DNA of 60,000 nucleotides, taken from contig NC_134029.1 of assembly GCF_964204645.1 (NCBI RefSeq), positions 11,276,850 through 11,336,849 on the forward strand. Reading direction: 5' to 3'. The notes beneath the pieces were generated by a model. It saw only the letters and a program-made list of their open reading frames with translations, was not told the origin of the DNA and did not search any database. Positions 23,701 through 33,190 of the stretch are shown piece after piece. Within the stretch, counting starts at the first letter, position 1; each line of letters starts with the position of its first letter. This DNA is from Tubulanus polymorphus. Taxonomy: Eukaryota; Nemertea; Palaeonemertea; Tubulaniformes; Tubulanidae. Position numbers and translations under genes: made by a program.

Positions 23701-23928
23701 TGCCAGTCAAATTGATAAAAATAATGAGTTGTTTCTTTGATAAATTGTACGATGTTGATTCTGTCATTATCATTCATGAAATTTCTTTCATGTTTTAGTA
23801 GGAAACACGAGGATTCTGATGAGGAACGACGTCGCAGACATAAGAAAAGCAAACGATCGAAACGCGAGAAAGATGATAGCAGCGGAGGAGGAGAATCAAA
23901 TAAAGATCCATCTCTTCCACCTGAATAA
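11719..23928 (+). CDS. FIP1L1: FIP1L1-like pre-mRNA 3'-end processing factor, C-terminal exons
   Basis: Seven exons join in a single consistent frame: 11719-11739, 12727-12792, 13447-13495, 13593-13682, 14048-14119, 21548-21724, 23799-23928. All have AG acceptors and GT donors with matching phases (1,1,2,2,2,2). They encode about 200 residues in the order Pro-rich (TPPPG, VPPPV), a PPPD / PPPHWEKR linker, RESPVRDWDF, an RD/RE/RS-rich stretch and a basic tail HKKSKRSKREK. This layout and the tail match the vertebrate FIP1L1 C-terminus (HKHKKSKRSKEGK). FIP1 is a subunit of the cleavage and polyadenylation specificity factor, binding U-rich RNA through its R-rich end and poly(A) polymerase through its N-terminus. 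The N-terminal half and FIP1 motif are absent from the window. The 7.4 kb intron before the RD exon is full of repeats. Confidence 0.82.
12727..12792 (+). CDS. FIP1L1: FIP1L1 exon, Pro-rich (66 nt)
   Basis: TTCTAG acceptor and GTAAGTG donor. Encodes VPPPVISSANGNFQPMGPPP and ends in phase 1. Confidence 0.8.
13190..13400. repeat. CACCAGGGGG-bearing repeat unit in a FIP1L1 intron
   Basis: One and a half units of the same repeat found in tandem at 16093-16620. Contains CCACCAGGGGGAG near 13201 and TCACCAGGGGGTGC near 13359, plus the shared run AATTGTAGCTCATGACATGT. Confidence 0.7.
13447..13495 (+). CDS. FIP1L1: FIP1L1 exon, Pro-rich (49 nt)
   Basis: TTTCAG acceptor and GTATGTG donor. Encodes AFYGGPPPPAMVPPPD and ends in phase 2. 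Confidence 0.8.
13593..13682 (+). CDS. FIP1L1: FIP1L1 exon, Pro-rich linker (90 nt)
   Basis: TTTTTCAG acceptor and GTATGTG donor. Encodes RGPMPPFYGAPPP then FSGPPPHWEKR. Phase 2 to phase 2. Confidence 0.85.
14048..14119 (+). CDS. FIP1L1: FIP1L1 exon (72 nt)
   Basis: CTACAG acceptor and GTAAGG donor. Encodes SPGRESPVRDWDFNKSRSPG. The short aromatic RDWDF motif stands out within low-complexity sequence. Confidence 0.82.
16093..16625. repeat. Tandem repeat, about four 150 bp units with CTCF-like cores
   Basis: Units share TTGTAGCTCATGACAT, CTATGATTGTGGTGAGTT and the core TGGTCACCAGGGGGC. Cores occur near 16169, 16321, 16474 (degenerate) and 16602 (degenerate). The core resembles the CTCF consensus CCACCAGGGGGCG. 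It lies in the 7.4 kb FIP1L1 intron. Confidence 0.75.
16850..18105. repeat. Dispersed repeat family 6, split by other repeats
   Basis: 16850-17230 and 17937-18105 match 22733-23090 and 23101-23256 (for example TCAATTATTTC then GCTGTTAGGGTTT, and TGAGGGGTGGTAGGTAGTC). The intervening 17231-17936 contains a family 4 copy and so is a nested insertion. Confidence 0.7.
17521..17885. repeat. Dispersed repeat family 4, second copy
   Basis: Relative of 8547-8925. It lies within the gap of the family 6 copy. Confidence 0.72.
18536..19620. mobile_element. Non-autonomous hAT-like transposon
   Basis: Ends are CAGGGGTGTAGCCAC and GTGGCTACGCCCCTG, a 15-base inverted repeat with the CAGGGG start usual for hAT superfamily elements. 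Flanking bases TGCATATA and GATATATA resemble an imperfect 8 bp target duplication. It interrupts a family 2 repeat whose halves are 18455-18535 and 19621-19670. The interior has GGGGGAGTGCCCCCAG and GGGAGGGCCCCCAAACCCCC, common in such elements. No transposase is present. Confidence 0.75.
20055..20285. repeat. Dispersed repeat family 3, second copy
   Basis: Relative of 8338-8540. Confidence 0.72.
20399..21440. repeat. Dispersed repeat family 1, second copy, split by a MITE
   Basis: Relative of 978-1475. The match runs to about 20606 and resumes at about 21162. Confidence 0.75.
20607..21161. mobile_element. Nested MITE with about 30 bp inverted ends
   Basis: Starts GGCCATCCCAAAATAATGGT followed by CTGTTTGCCG, and ends with the complement (CGGCAAACAGAC, then ATTATTTTGGGATGGCC). 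The uninterrupted family 1 copy at 1240-1260 lacks it, which shows the insertion directly. The reading frame at 20998-21204 is internal and not credible as a gene. Confidence 0.8.
21548..21724 (+). CDS. FIP1L1: FIP1L1 exon, RD/RE-rich (177 nt)
   Basis: GTGTAG acceptor and GTATGG donor. Encodes an almost pure R/D/E/S stretch (RRDRERDRDYDRDRSSYRRD and more), as in the RNA-binding C-terminal region of FIP1L1. Confidence 0.88.
22733..23256. repeat. Dispersed repeat family 6, uninterrupted copy
   Basis: Lies in the last FIP1L1 intron. Matches both halves of the split copy in 16850-18105. Confidence 0.7.
23799..23928 (+). CDS. FIP1L1: FIP1L1 terminal exon (stop at 23926-23928)
   Basis: TTTTAG acceptor. 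Encodes SRKHEDSDEERRRRHKKSKR then a short acidic-serine tail ending PSLPPE and TAA. It aligns by eye with the end of vertebrate FIP1L1. Confidence 0.88.
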
Positions 23929-24648
23929 TGGAAATAATTGAAAATGCTAGAGTGAATATTCTATGGACTATGGATGAAATAAGGACTATGAATGAAATAT
24001 TTACAAAGGCATTTAGCGTAGGGAATGTCAACCTCGGTTATTCTGTCCCTGCTGTATCGTATAAGTGCTAAATATATAGATTGGTTCCATTTTTAAGAAA
24101 GTCGAATTCATACTTCTTAATTTCTATTCCGTAGACAAACATGTGATCCCATTATTCGATTTCTATGTGCAACTTTTTGTGTAATCCATATCAGCTTATA
24201 ACGTCTGTAGTGAAAAACAGTGTATAGACAGACCACCGTTGTACGCTATCAGTCATTGACCTCTATTTAATGATGGGTGCCTGGATTCTTATTAATTTCA
24301 AACATTTGTAGCCACACGACATAAAGTACGCAATTTAACAATCTGTAAACATGAGTTATAGAGGCTATGCCGTATAGTACCTTATATCACCAAATCCATA
24401 CCAAAATAAGTTGATCCCGAGTAATATAGATTAGGTTGACCGAGGTTGATCGTAATTTCATTGCTTTAACATCATTGAACTTTTAAGTATTGTATGTAAA
24501 CAATGTGCATATGAATTGTATATACCAGGTAGATTCAAACAACATATTTATTTTCTTGTTTCAAAGGTTTTCCCTCTCAACAAGAAGTTTGTTGCTCATG
24601 GTCCTTCGGGATTAATTATCATGTTGACTGCCAGCTTGATAATATGGT
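23929..24648 (+). other. FIP1L1 3' UTR and downstream sequence
   Basis: AT-rich sequence after the FIP1L1 stop. No canonical AATAAA poly(A) signal was noticed. It ends where segment B begins. Confidence 0.5.
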
Positions 24649-25050
24649 GCTGCCCCCCCAGGTGCTAAACGAATACACGTGGGTTGGCATTGGAGCTGTT
24701 ACATAGTCAGCCTTTGTTCCAAATTGACCAATAGGTAGGATGTAGTTTGTTCATGTTGCCAGCCATACAGGAAGTGTCATTCCTCTGTGGCAGAGTGCAA
24801 ATATCTTTTGCAGATGTGATGAATCTTTACGAATATATTCGTAGCCGGGACTGGTGACAGAACTGGGAGTACAAATTAATTCGTAGCTGGCACTCAATGT
24901 GTTAAATGTGAATGCTGAACTGACCTCTTTTCATTTTACAGGAGAAATGCTTCCACTCTCCTCTCTGAGTATAAACTCCTAATTCCACCAGCCTGGGTTG
25001 GGTAGATATGGGGAGGAATGGAGGTAGGCGTTGCTTTTCGACAAAAGGCT

Positions 25051-25623
25051 TTTCGACAAGCAATGTGACGCCTACCGACGCAACTGGGTTTATCAACGAT
25101 TAGCGGCCTACGAGAGGCCGCCAGTTGCTGCTCTATCGGTTCGACATAAGCCGGCTTGCGATGGCAACCCGACGCCTACCGACTCGTCGCAAGCTGTATC
25201 CAGCTAGTTGCCCATGTTCTACTCCGGCCTAAGGTAGGCGGACAGTTGCTATCGATCGCAACTGACATAAGCTCATCTGCGACGTGACGGAACTGAGCGC
25301 AGGGGTTCCAGCCAATAAGAGACCGCATATACATAGTTCAAATTATCACCGCTAGTTAGCGTCATTCGTAATTAGTCATAAACTTTCAAATTGGAGTAGT
25401 TCAAAATGTAAATGCTTTAAAAATGCTTTTTCACTTGACCATTTGAGCTGTTGCAGTTGCTAGTAATCGCAAACCGACGTAAGCAGGGAAGCAACTGGGA
25501 GGATCTCGTATCCCGCTAGTTGGCCTCAGTTGCTGCGAATCGGAGCGCAGCCGACATGAGATGGGCTGCGATTGCGGTTGCTCTCAGTTGCGTCGGTAGG
25601 CGTCACGTTGTTTGTCGACATAA
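25051..25623. mobile_element. Fold-back, MITE-like element (copy B)
   Basis: The same element as 403-975, carried along by the 8.1 kb duplication. Confidence 0.7.
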
Positions 25624-27562
25624 GCCAGCCTTTATAGCAGAAGATGAGCGCTGTGTTTTATGTTTGATAGAATTTGTAATAAATTGTAATTTCTTGTGAC
25701 CTGATAATACTAAGCAGCAAACTATAGTTATTGGTTGAGGTCTGAATATTTTAGTAGTTAAATCCACGATCTACTTACATACGCCGATTTTTTACGGTAC
25801 CGGTATTTTAGCTTCCCCGGCCATACATTGGAAGAGGTTTCCATGACTCAATATTCAGCCGCCCTCTGATTGGTGACATCATATGATTTATATTGTAATA
25901 TTTTTTCATATTGTGAAAAATATTTTTGTCACCGTAAACAAATGTATATTTTTGGTCTTATTTGACTACAAAATAAGTCTTTGAAAAGATAAAATACAAT
26001 ATAAACTTCTAGAATTTTGAAGTCACGAAATAGAGTTAGGTTTTTCAAGCAATGCCCTTGTCCCAAACAGCCTCTAGCTTTTTCAAGGTAAACTACATTT
26101 TGCCCATGGGCAATTTATTACTATTCTAATCATTTGATTACTGTTCTATAATTCTCGAGATACGACGGGGCCAGTTAAAGTACGAAATATGAAATGAAAT
26201 TAAGAAATACGAAACGAAATTGTAAAATTTCATTTCGTATTATCCTCCGATAGACTGGCCGCCTGTCCAATTTTGCGCCACCTGCATTCGCAGTCAGAAT
26301 AGGACAGGTTTAACCCGTCCGCCATCTCCCGTGGAATATACGGATCCAATCAGATTAAAGTATTTTATCACGGGAACAATGTAACATGGCCGCCTACAGA
26401 GTGTCTTGATTTACTTTCCATGGGCCTCTTAAAAGTCGACTTTTAGCTCTCGAGGAACGGGAGAGCTATTACGAGCGTGTCGGCATCGTGTCGTGTATGT
26501 TTACGGTGAACCAAAGCACACCAATTTTACAGTCATTGAGTTAACTAAAGATCCAATTACTGGGGTCAATACGCTGCAAAAATAAATCTGGCAACTTTGT
26601 ATTCAAGGTTATTTCACATTATATTGGGTTGAATGGTGATAGAAGCTGATCACAATAATATCAAGATTTTTGAATAATATTTTATCAATAATTCGTACGG
26701 ATGAATTCATTTTTTACAAGGTGAATAAATATGCGGATGACTACATCAGTTGGCGTGAACGGGCACCTTGCACCAAGGGTCGGTACCGTAGCGGTCTTAA
26801 ATTTGGAAAGTCAATGGGAGTCTTTAAATTTGAAAAGTTAGCAGACAATGGTCTTGAAAGCCTTAAATTTTTACAGTTGAAACCAAAATTATCGCCGAGT
26901 TGTATGGCATTGTGGCGTGCTTTTATTCATTTACTGCAGACGGCGACAGTTGGCATCTCGAGATTCCTCATTAATGGGGTGCATCGCAACAACCAATCAG
27001 AGCTACGCGCACATGCTACGAGTCCCGTCGATGGACTGTTAAGTAACACATTTTCCTTGCCATCTTGTATTCTAAATCTATATTGTATGAAAATAGAAAT
27101 ATTAATTTGAAAATATTTTGCATTCTAAAATGGATTTTTGGTGCACCAGTGCTTATTTTGTTGAATAAAACGTGTGTATGAATATTCGGATGAATTTTAC
27201 GCACTACCCATTTTATATGCATACAGAAAATACCGAACAGGTGAACAAGTATTGTTTAGGATCAGTTCGACACGGCTTGTCCATAGCGATCCCGTCTTCG
27301 TATGGGCATCGTGTGGGGAGAATGAGCATTGTCGCATGGACAGTAAATACGAGTAAAAACAAACGACAAAATTTATATCAGCAACTTTTAATGGCTACCA
27401 CCGTAACACAACAACAACAATGCGCGTGCGCAAAGGAGGCATGACAGAAGCATGTCGGGAACTATAAATGAGGCGGTAAATTCAAACTTGAATTAAACAT
27501 AAACTTTCCCGACACACTCCGGCCACGCGTTTATACAACTGAACATGTAATACAACATAACA

Positions 27563-27894
27563 TTAGTCAAGTGATTGCTCTTTTATGCGTTCCATCGCCC
27601 GTATAGCAGCAGCACGTTTGGGTCTTGCAGCTGCTGACACTGGTTGATCGTTAACCCGATCGAAAATCACATCTCGTTCCTTTTCATCACACGACATCTC
27701 GAGCGGGTACAGCGGCGATACAGGGCGATTTGTATAACCCTGACTCGTTCTAATACCGGCGACTCGAACTACGCCATCGGGCATTGGGTCCCGGGTATAG
27801 TCTTGTCACAACTGCCATCTTCCAATACAGACGGTCTGTATTGTCTGCGTGCACCAGTACAATCTCACCAACCTCGCACAACTACTCCGACGAG
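27563..27894 (-). pseudogene. BEL/Pao-type retroelement tail (DUF5641-like), truncated by Polinton B
   Basis: Identical counterpart of the 2915-3246 fragment. It runs leftward to a stop at 27563 and is cut at 27894 by the start of the Polinton B terminal repeat. It helps fix the left boundary of Polinton B. No continuation of the retroelement was recognised on the right side of the Polinton (after 45781), so a simple insertion into an intact retroelement is not proven. Confidence 0.6.
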
Positions 27895-28023
27895 GAACGG
27901 TCAAGCTCATAAAAAATGAAAAAATAAATTCTCGCACACTCGAATTTATTTTTATTTTTTACTCGCCCGCCCCTTCAACCTTTGATATGAACCCCCATTA
28001 TCCCTATTTATTACTCTTAAAAT
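27895..28023. repeat. Polinton B left terminal inverted repeat
   Basis: Pairs with 45621-45746. Shared segments include GAACGGTC, AGCTCATAAAAAATGAAAAA, ACTCGCCCGCCCCTTCAACC and ATGAACCCCCATTATCCC. Confidence 0.85.
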
Positions 28024-28036
28024 TAAATCTAATAAA

Positions 28037-28129
28037 CTAGATTTACAGTTATATTTAGATCAACTGGTTAAAGCAAAGACATTTGTTGAATTATGGAATA
28101 GTATTTCACAGAATCAACCACAATTCTGA
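28037..28129 (+). pseudogene. Relic of an HNH nuclease C-terminus (B)
   Basis: Same fragment as 3389-3481, next to the left terminal repeat of Polinton B. Confidence 0.7.
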
Positions 28130-28569
28130 GGTTTAAATCAGTGGTTAGAAAACCGGCAACTCTATTTGAGCCTTGTATGTATATAATACATAGTTTTTGC
28201 TTACTAAAACATCTGTTACATTTCAATTGTAAAGAATTGATTTCATTATGCCTATAAATTCACAGCTGTCAAGCGTTTCCATGACGCCAGACATGTTGAG
28301 TCATAATAAACCGCAGATGCATAAGATCATTCTGGAAGGCGCGCCCGAACTGAATAGATGATGTATACAGAACTCATAGGATATTCTATCTCGAAACGCA
28401 ATTACGAGTTTACAGTTTACAGTTCTAAATCTAAATGTAAGTACCGTTTTTTGTAGTTATCATGAAGTAGGGAAAGGGGGCTATTAAATATGAAACCTTT
28501 AAATATATTTATATTTAGTATATACTTTAGATAGCTAGAGTAACCACTAATATCTTTTAGATTAATAAA

Positions 28570-28704
28570 ATGTCATACGCATCAAGAAGCGATAGAGAAA
28601 CTCAAGATACTCTTTCTGAGGAATCGATAGCAATGGATATCGAACCAATAGAAATTGGCGTAGAAGCACAAGAAACACAAAAGATCAACGAAGAAACTAT
28701 ATAA
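28570..28704 (+). CDS. Small acidic ORF, possible remnant (B)
   Basis: Identical to 3922-4056. It is the first rightward open frame inside the Polinton B left end that has an AT-rich upstream like the other element genes. No function can be assigned. Confidence 0.3.
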   Translation: MSYASRSDRETQDTLSEESIAMDIEPIEIGVEAQETQKINEETI

Positions 28705-28843
28705 GAATTTAAAAAACATTAAGACTACTCCAAAAATTCCAATGATTAAATTTAACATTTGTTGATGTAGTTAAATATCTACCGACAATTGAAAAAATGT
28801 TTGTAATTATAAATTGTATTTATAGAAATCAAATGATGTATTG

Positions 28844-28948
28844 GATGAAACGACCGAACATGCATGCGTATTGATCAAAAGGGCGCCTGTATGCCCGCTT
28901 TTGATCAGTGCGCATGCGTTTGAATTTTCTATGTTCGGTCGTTTCAAT
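28844..28948. repeat. Palindromic 105 bp insertion (B)
   Basis: Same structure as 4196-4300, with the partial relative at about 28975-29038. Confidence 0.7.
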
Positions 28949-29187
28949 TTTACAAAATAAATATATAATTATGATAGGCGCATGCGTATTAAGCAAAAGC
29001 GCACCTGTATGCCCGGTTTTGCCCAGTGCGCATGCGGCACGGATATTGCAAATGGTATGATTTTGATATCAAGGAACCGAAATGACTTATCAAAAGCAGC
29101 GAGGAATGAAAAAGGATGACGTTAGTCGAAGAAATGGAAGAGGATTCTAAAATGTTAATCAATTTTTAATAAAAATATATATTATAA

Positions 29188-29887
29188 ATGGAGCCGGAAC
29201 AATCACAAACTCTCAATATTACAAACAATACTGGCGTTATAAATATTTATCAGAAGACATGTTCTAAATGTAAAATAAATAAACAACTCTCGGAATATTA
29301 TAATTATAAAACTCAGAAAGATGATAAGCAAAGTTATCGTAAAACGTGTAGTAAACTAAGTGACAAACAAAATTATAGAAATAATACTGAAACACGCAAA
29401 GATAAAAATAAGCAATGGAAAGAAAATAATAGAGAACATTATAATGAGTATATAAAATAAATATCATAAAGAAAGATATCAAACAGATCTAAATTTTAAA
29501 ATGAAACAATGTTTGAGAAATAGATTATCAAAATTATTCAGTAAAGAAACGCATTCAGAAACACTAACAAATTTATTGGATTGTTCAGATGAATTTCTCA
29601 AATCATGGATTATATATCAGTTCGACGATAAAATGAATATAGATAATTATGGCGAATACTTTCATATTGATCATGTGTTACCGATATCTAAATTTAACAT
29701 GAAGGATGAATACAATAAAAAACTAATTTGGAATTGGAAGAATCTAAGACATCTTGAAAAGAAAGAAAATAAAATTAAACATGACAAACTAGATTTACAG
29801 TTATATTTAGACCAGTTAACAAAGGCAAAGAAATTTATTGATCAATGGAATAATGATCCAAATAATGAACAATACGTTGAGTCTTAA
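29188..29887 (+). pseudogene. HNH endonuclease, frameshifted (B)
   Basis: Two adjacent frames make one protein of about 230 residues. The first, starting at TATAAATGGAG, has a CxxCxxxK segment (CSKCKINKQLSEYY) and a long basic, N/K/E-rich linker. The second has the HNH core HIDHVLPISKF followed by WNWKNLRHLEKKEN, the usual N/H position of HNH nucleases found in phages and large DNA viruses. The frames are separated by one small indel near 29453-29463. HNH enzymes of this type nick or cut DNA and are often selfish passengers. Its position next to the left end, plus the second relic at 28037, fits a mobile or homing gene. The family is clear, the biological role is inferred. Confidence 0.78.
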
Positions 29888-30134
29888 ATAAGTGGTTAAA
29901 GATTAATATATCTCAAATAAAAAATATTTAAAAAACAATAACTTCAACTAGCTAGTGAATTCTATTATAATTTTAATATTTTCTTTTGCAATTCTTGTTA
30001 ACACTAGATTAAATAGATTTTGATAAGATTCGAATAGAAATTCTTTATTTTAACTAAGCTTGTATTTAAAATTCTTTAACTTAACTAGCTAGTATTAAAA
30101 TATTATATTTTTTTCGCTTTTTTCTCCTATATAA

Positions 30135-30744
30135 ATGTCAAAGAAATCTAATAAGAATAGTATTAATATTGAAAAAACATTAGATGATTTGGGCATTAGT
30201 GATAATAAGGATATTCCAACCAAAATTAAAAAATAATATTAATTGTAATATTGATTATGAATACTACTTATATTGTAAGCACCATCTTGAATTACTAATT
30301 GCTAGCGGAAAGTGTAAGCAATTTTTAACTAAGATTATTAATTTTCAAGAACTAGATGCCATGAAACCAGATAAAGTAATAAAATATTTTAAGATTTATG
30401 AAGAGTCAAGATTAGCTAGAATAAATGATTCTATTTCAGATGGTATTGTCATTTGTTGTTCAAAATTATGTAACCGGTTAATGTCAATTGATGATGAAAA
30501 TAAATTATATAGTGATTTGAAAAATGACTACTTAGTTATGAGTGAATTACAAAAATGGGTCGGATACGCTTCATTCCAATTAGGATCGGTTATGACATTA
30601 ATTTCTACTGGTGTCATAACATTTTCGAATATCAAGCCTATGGAATATAAATCAGGTAAGAACGAAACAGATGGGGCCGTACGACACCCAAACGGTGAAA
30701 CAGAAAATGAATCCGAACAAAAATTAACTAGAATAAATGAGTGA
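30135..30744 (+). pseudogene. Conserved Polinton protein X, frameshifted (B)
   Basis: The start is in TATAAATGTC. The first 33 codons (IEKTLDDLGI near residue 15) end at a stop, and the body continues in another frame with YEYYLYCKHHLELLIASGKC. The intact homologue at 56720-57325 shows the same order, so this is one gene with a frameshift near 30215-30240. The body is mostly helical, with a hydrophobic stretch near the end (SFQLGSVMTLISTGVITF) that could be a membrane segment. The last 40 residues carry an inserted GAVRHPNGE motif. It overlaps the next gene by 8 bases. No known family was recognised. The X-TM gene pair is kept in both Polinton lineages in this window. Confidence 0.7.
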
Positions 30745-31081
30745 TGATGTTGCCGTACGGCACCCACACGGTGATGCCAAGAAAAAGCCTAGATCCGAGA
30801 AACAAATTAAATGGGCAAGAGAATTAGATAAAAGATCTGCAGAATTAAAAAAAGCTAAGAAAAAGAAAGGAACTGATATAAATGAATCACCTGATATTAA
30901 TTCAAATAATAATCCATCTAATGCTTCTAATGCTGGAAGTAATAATAAATTATATATTACAATTGGATAAGTAACAGTTATTATATTCTCTGGTGTAATA
31001 TATAAATATAAGTATAAATCTGATGATAATGATTCCGATGATCGGAAACCTATTATACCAGAAAATAAATCAAATGATTAA
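30737..31081 (+). pseudogene. Single-TM protein with an in-frame stop (B)
   Basis: Starts at ATAAATGAG, overlapping the end of protein X. A basic N-terminal region (KKKPRSEKQIKWAREL) is conserved with KKKPRTQKQIEWSRQL in the intact homologue at 56419-56787. A hydrophobic segment follows (ITIG, stop at 30968-30970, then VTVIIFSGVIYKY in the same frame) and an acidic tail runs to 31081. The stop therefore splits the transmembrane helix. The likely product is a small type II-like membrane protein with a basic cytoplasmic end. Function unknown. A VAVRHPHGD motif sits at residues 5-13. Confidence 0.65.
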
Positions 31082-31126
31082 GTCATTGAAACTAAATCTA
31101 AATTATTATTAATGGATTAAAATAAG

Positions 31127-32238
31127 ATGAAAAAAGAACAATATTTAAGAGAGTTATATTATAACCCAGAAAGTGAAGTATCATATTCTAGCGTTTCAGA
31201 ATTATGGGATAAAATTAAATCTGATAAAGAAAATGGTGCCGTATGGCACCCACATGGTGATATAAATATAGTGAATTAAGATTATGGTTACAAAATCAAC
31301 CAACATATCAAATCCATAAGAAAATGGACAAAACTTATTTAACAAGAAAAGTTATGGTTTCATATATCGATCAACAATGGCAAGCAGATTTAATTGACAT
31401 GAAGAACTTAGAAGAACACAACAAAGGATATTTCTGGATATTAAATGTTATAGATATATTCAGTAGATACGCATGGTCAATTCCAATCAAAAATAAAACT
31501 GGTATAGAAGTTACAAATGCTTTTTAAGAATATATTTAAAGAAGCTATTCCAGGTAAGATACAATTTGATGAAGGTAAGGAATTCTATAACAAACATTTT
31601 AAAAAACTATTATCTGATAACGATGTAGAATATTTTTCAACACACTCAGATAAAAAAGCATCTATTATAGAAAGGTTTAATAAAAAATTGAAAACTAGAA
31701 TGTGGAAATATTTTACTGCTAATGAAACATATAAATATATCGATGTGTTAGATGATTTAGTGAAAGATTATAATAATTCTAAACATAGTTCTATAAATAT
31801 GAAACCTATACAAACTAGAAAAGAAGATAATTCAGAAATAGTTTGGAATAATTTATATGGTGCGTTTGTTACACATGATTTTGGAGAACATAATTTAAAA
31901 TAGGGCAACATGTAAGAATATCTAAATATCGAAAAACATTTTATAAAGGTTATACCCCAAATTTTACTGAAGAAATATTCAAGATTAAAAAGATAATATT
32001 ACCTAAACCATTTTTGTATAAATTAGAAGATTTAAAAGATGAAGAAATATTAGGTTATTTCTATGAACAAGAATTATCACTTGTACCAAATCCAGATGAA
32101 ATAGAATACAAAATAGAAAAGTATTGAAAACAAAAACTCTTAAAAGGAAAAAAGTATTCTTTGGTGAAATATAAAGGGTATGATGATAAATTTAATGAAT
32201 GGATTTTATCTAGTAAAATTAAAAGAATAAATGAATAA
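31127..32238 (+). pseudogene. Polinton DDE integrase with chromodomain, multiply frameshifted (B)
   Basis: Retrovirus-like integrases insert linear element DNA into the host genome. In order: an N-terminal piece from 31127 (LRELYYNPES) ending at a stop just after an inserted GAVWHPHGD motif; a catalytic piece with QQWQADLIDM (first Asp), IDIFSRYAW and, in a new frame, KIQFDEGKEF (second Asp) and IIERFNKKLK (Glu); an SH3-like basic region; and a C-terminal chromodomain (KKYSLVKYKGY, FNEWIL). At least four breaks occur, near 31270, 31525, 31900 and 32125. The counterpart at 58228-59355 is much less decayed. The end overlaps the packaging ATPase start by 8 bases. Confidence 0.88.
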
Positions 32239-32842
32239 AGATTTATTTATATTTGAACCGCATAATATGTTAGTTACTGGAGTAACCAACTGTGGTAAAA
32301 CACATTTCATATTAGATTTGCGAGAAACTATTTATAAGAATCATTTTGATAATATAATATTATTCTGTCCTACTTATGAAATGAATAAAACATATAATAG
32401 AGATATAGTTAAGATAAAAAAGTTTATTATATTAGATCCTAAAACAGTAAAAGAAAATTTAGATAATTGTATTAAAATAGCAATTGATATTTATAAAGGA
32501 TCAAATACATTATTCATTATAGATGATTGTGCAAATTTACATGATTCAAAAGTGAGAGAAAGTGAGTTATGTTATCTAGCTTTCTCTGGGAGACATTTTG
32601 GGATAACAACATGGGTTTTAAATCAAAAATATAATTCAATTGTTAAAGACTTTAGGGAGAATATAAGATTTCTAGTTTTATTCTACAATAAAGATAGAAA
32701 AGCTATGCAACAATCATCGGTAGAAAATCAAATTATACCTACTGAATTACATGATGAATATATGAATAAATCAAAGAATAATAAAGGTTCAAAATTATTA
32801 CTGAGGCTTCAATTTCCATATGACTATAAGTTTATAAAATAA
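32231..32842 (+). CDS. FtsK/HerA-type DNA packaging ATPase (B)
   Basis: The 203-residue product has Walker A GVTNCGKTHF at about residues 17-26, Walker B TLFIIDDCA near 92-100, and an NQKYNSIVKDFREN segment near 130 in the sensor/arginine-finger region of A32-like packaging ATPases. The role known for the family is pumping genome DNA into a preformed capsid. This is one of the few uninterrupted genes of Polinton B. The ATG lies in ATAAATGAA and overlaps the integrase end. The homologue at 57619-58227 is 202 residues long. The 3' end and following repeat are partly duplicated downstream (32985-33070). The gene converges on the leftward capsid cluster. Confidence 0.92.
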   Translation: MNKDLFIFEPHNMLVTGVTNCGKTHFILDLRETIYKNHFDNIILFCPTYEMNKTYNRDIVKIKKFIILDPKTVKENLDNCIKIAIDIYKGSNTLFIIDDCANLHDSKVRESELCYLAFSGRHFGITTWVLNQKYNSIVKDFRENIRFLVLFYNKDRKAMQQSSVENQIIPTELHDEYMNKSKNNKGSKLLLRLQFPYDYKFIK

Positions 32843-33190
32843 GGTATTTTAAGTATTAATGTATTAGATACGTATTAGATATGTATTAGATACATTAATA
32901 CTTAAACCCCCCCTTTTTAAAATAAATATTATTTATACAATTTTCAACCAATATATTTTTATTTTTTCAACTAATATATGAATAAGTTTGAAAATAATAA
33001 AGGTTATTTATTATTACTGAGGTTTCAATATAAATTTTTTTCAAAATTATAATTTAAGGTATTTTCAAATAATACATATTAGATATGTATTAGATACGTA
33101 TTAGATATGTATTAGATATGTATTAGATACATAAATACTTAAAACCCCTTTTTTATTAACTATTATTTTATACAATTTTCAACTAATATA
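32843..33190. repeat. Convergent intergenic repeats with TATTAGATAC units
   Basis: Lies between the rightward ATPase gene and the leftward cluster. 32844-32905 and 33055-33145 contain 10-12 base units of TATTAGATATG/TATTAGATACG flanked by inverted TATTTTAAGTATTAATG-like arms, each followed by a C-run. The two blocks plus the ATPase 3' end form an imperfect 215 bp tandem duplication. The position suits bidirectional transcription termination, which is an inference. Confidence 0.7.

Larger units (their letters stand above)
24649..32785. repeat. Segment B of the 8.1 kb near-identical direct duplication
   Basis: Second copy of 1-8137. Its left boundary falls about 720 bases after the FIP1L1 stop codon. 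On the right it continues without a break into the rest of a full Polinton, so B is the copy in native context and A is the truncated one. Confidence 0.97.

Noticed and set aside
33055-33145. Possible CRISPR-like array of TATTAGATATG units
   Set aside because: Units are directly adjacent without spacers, and this is eukaryotic DNA; a simple tandem repeat.
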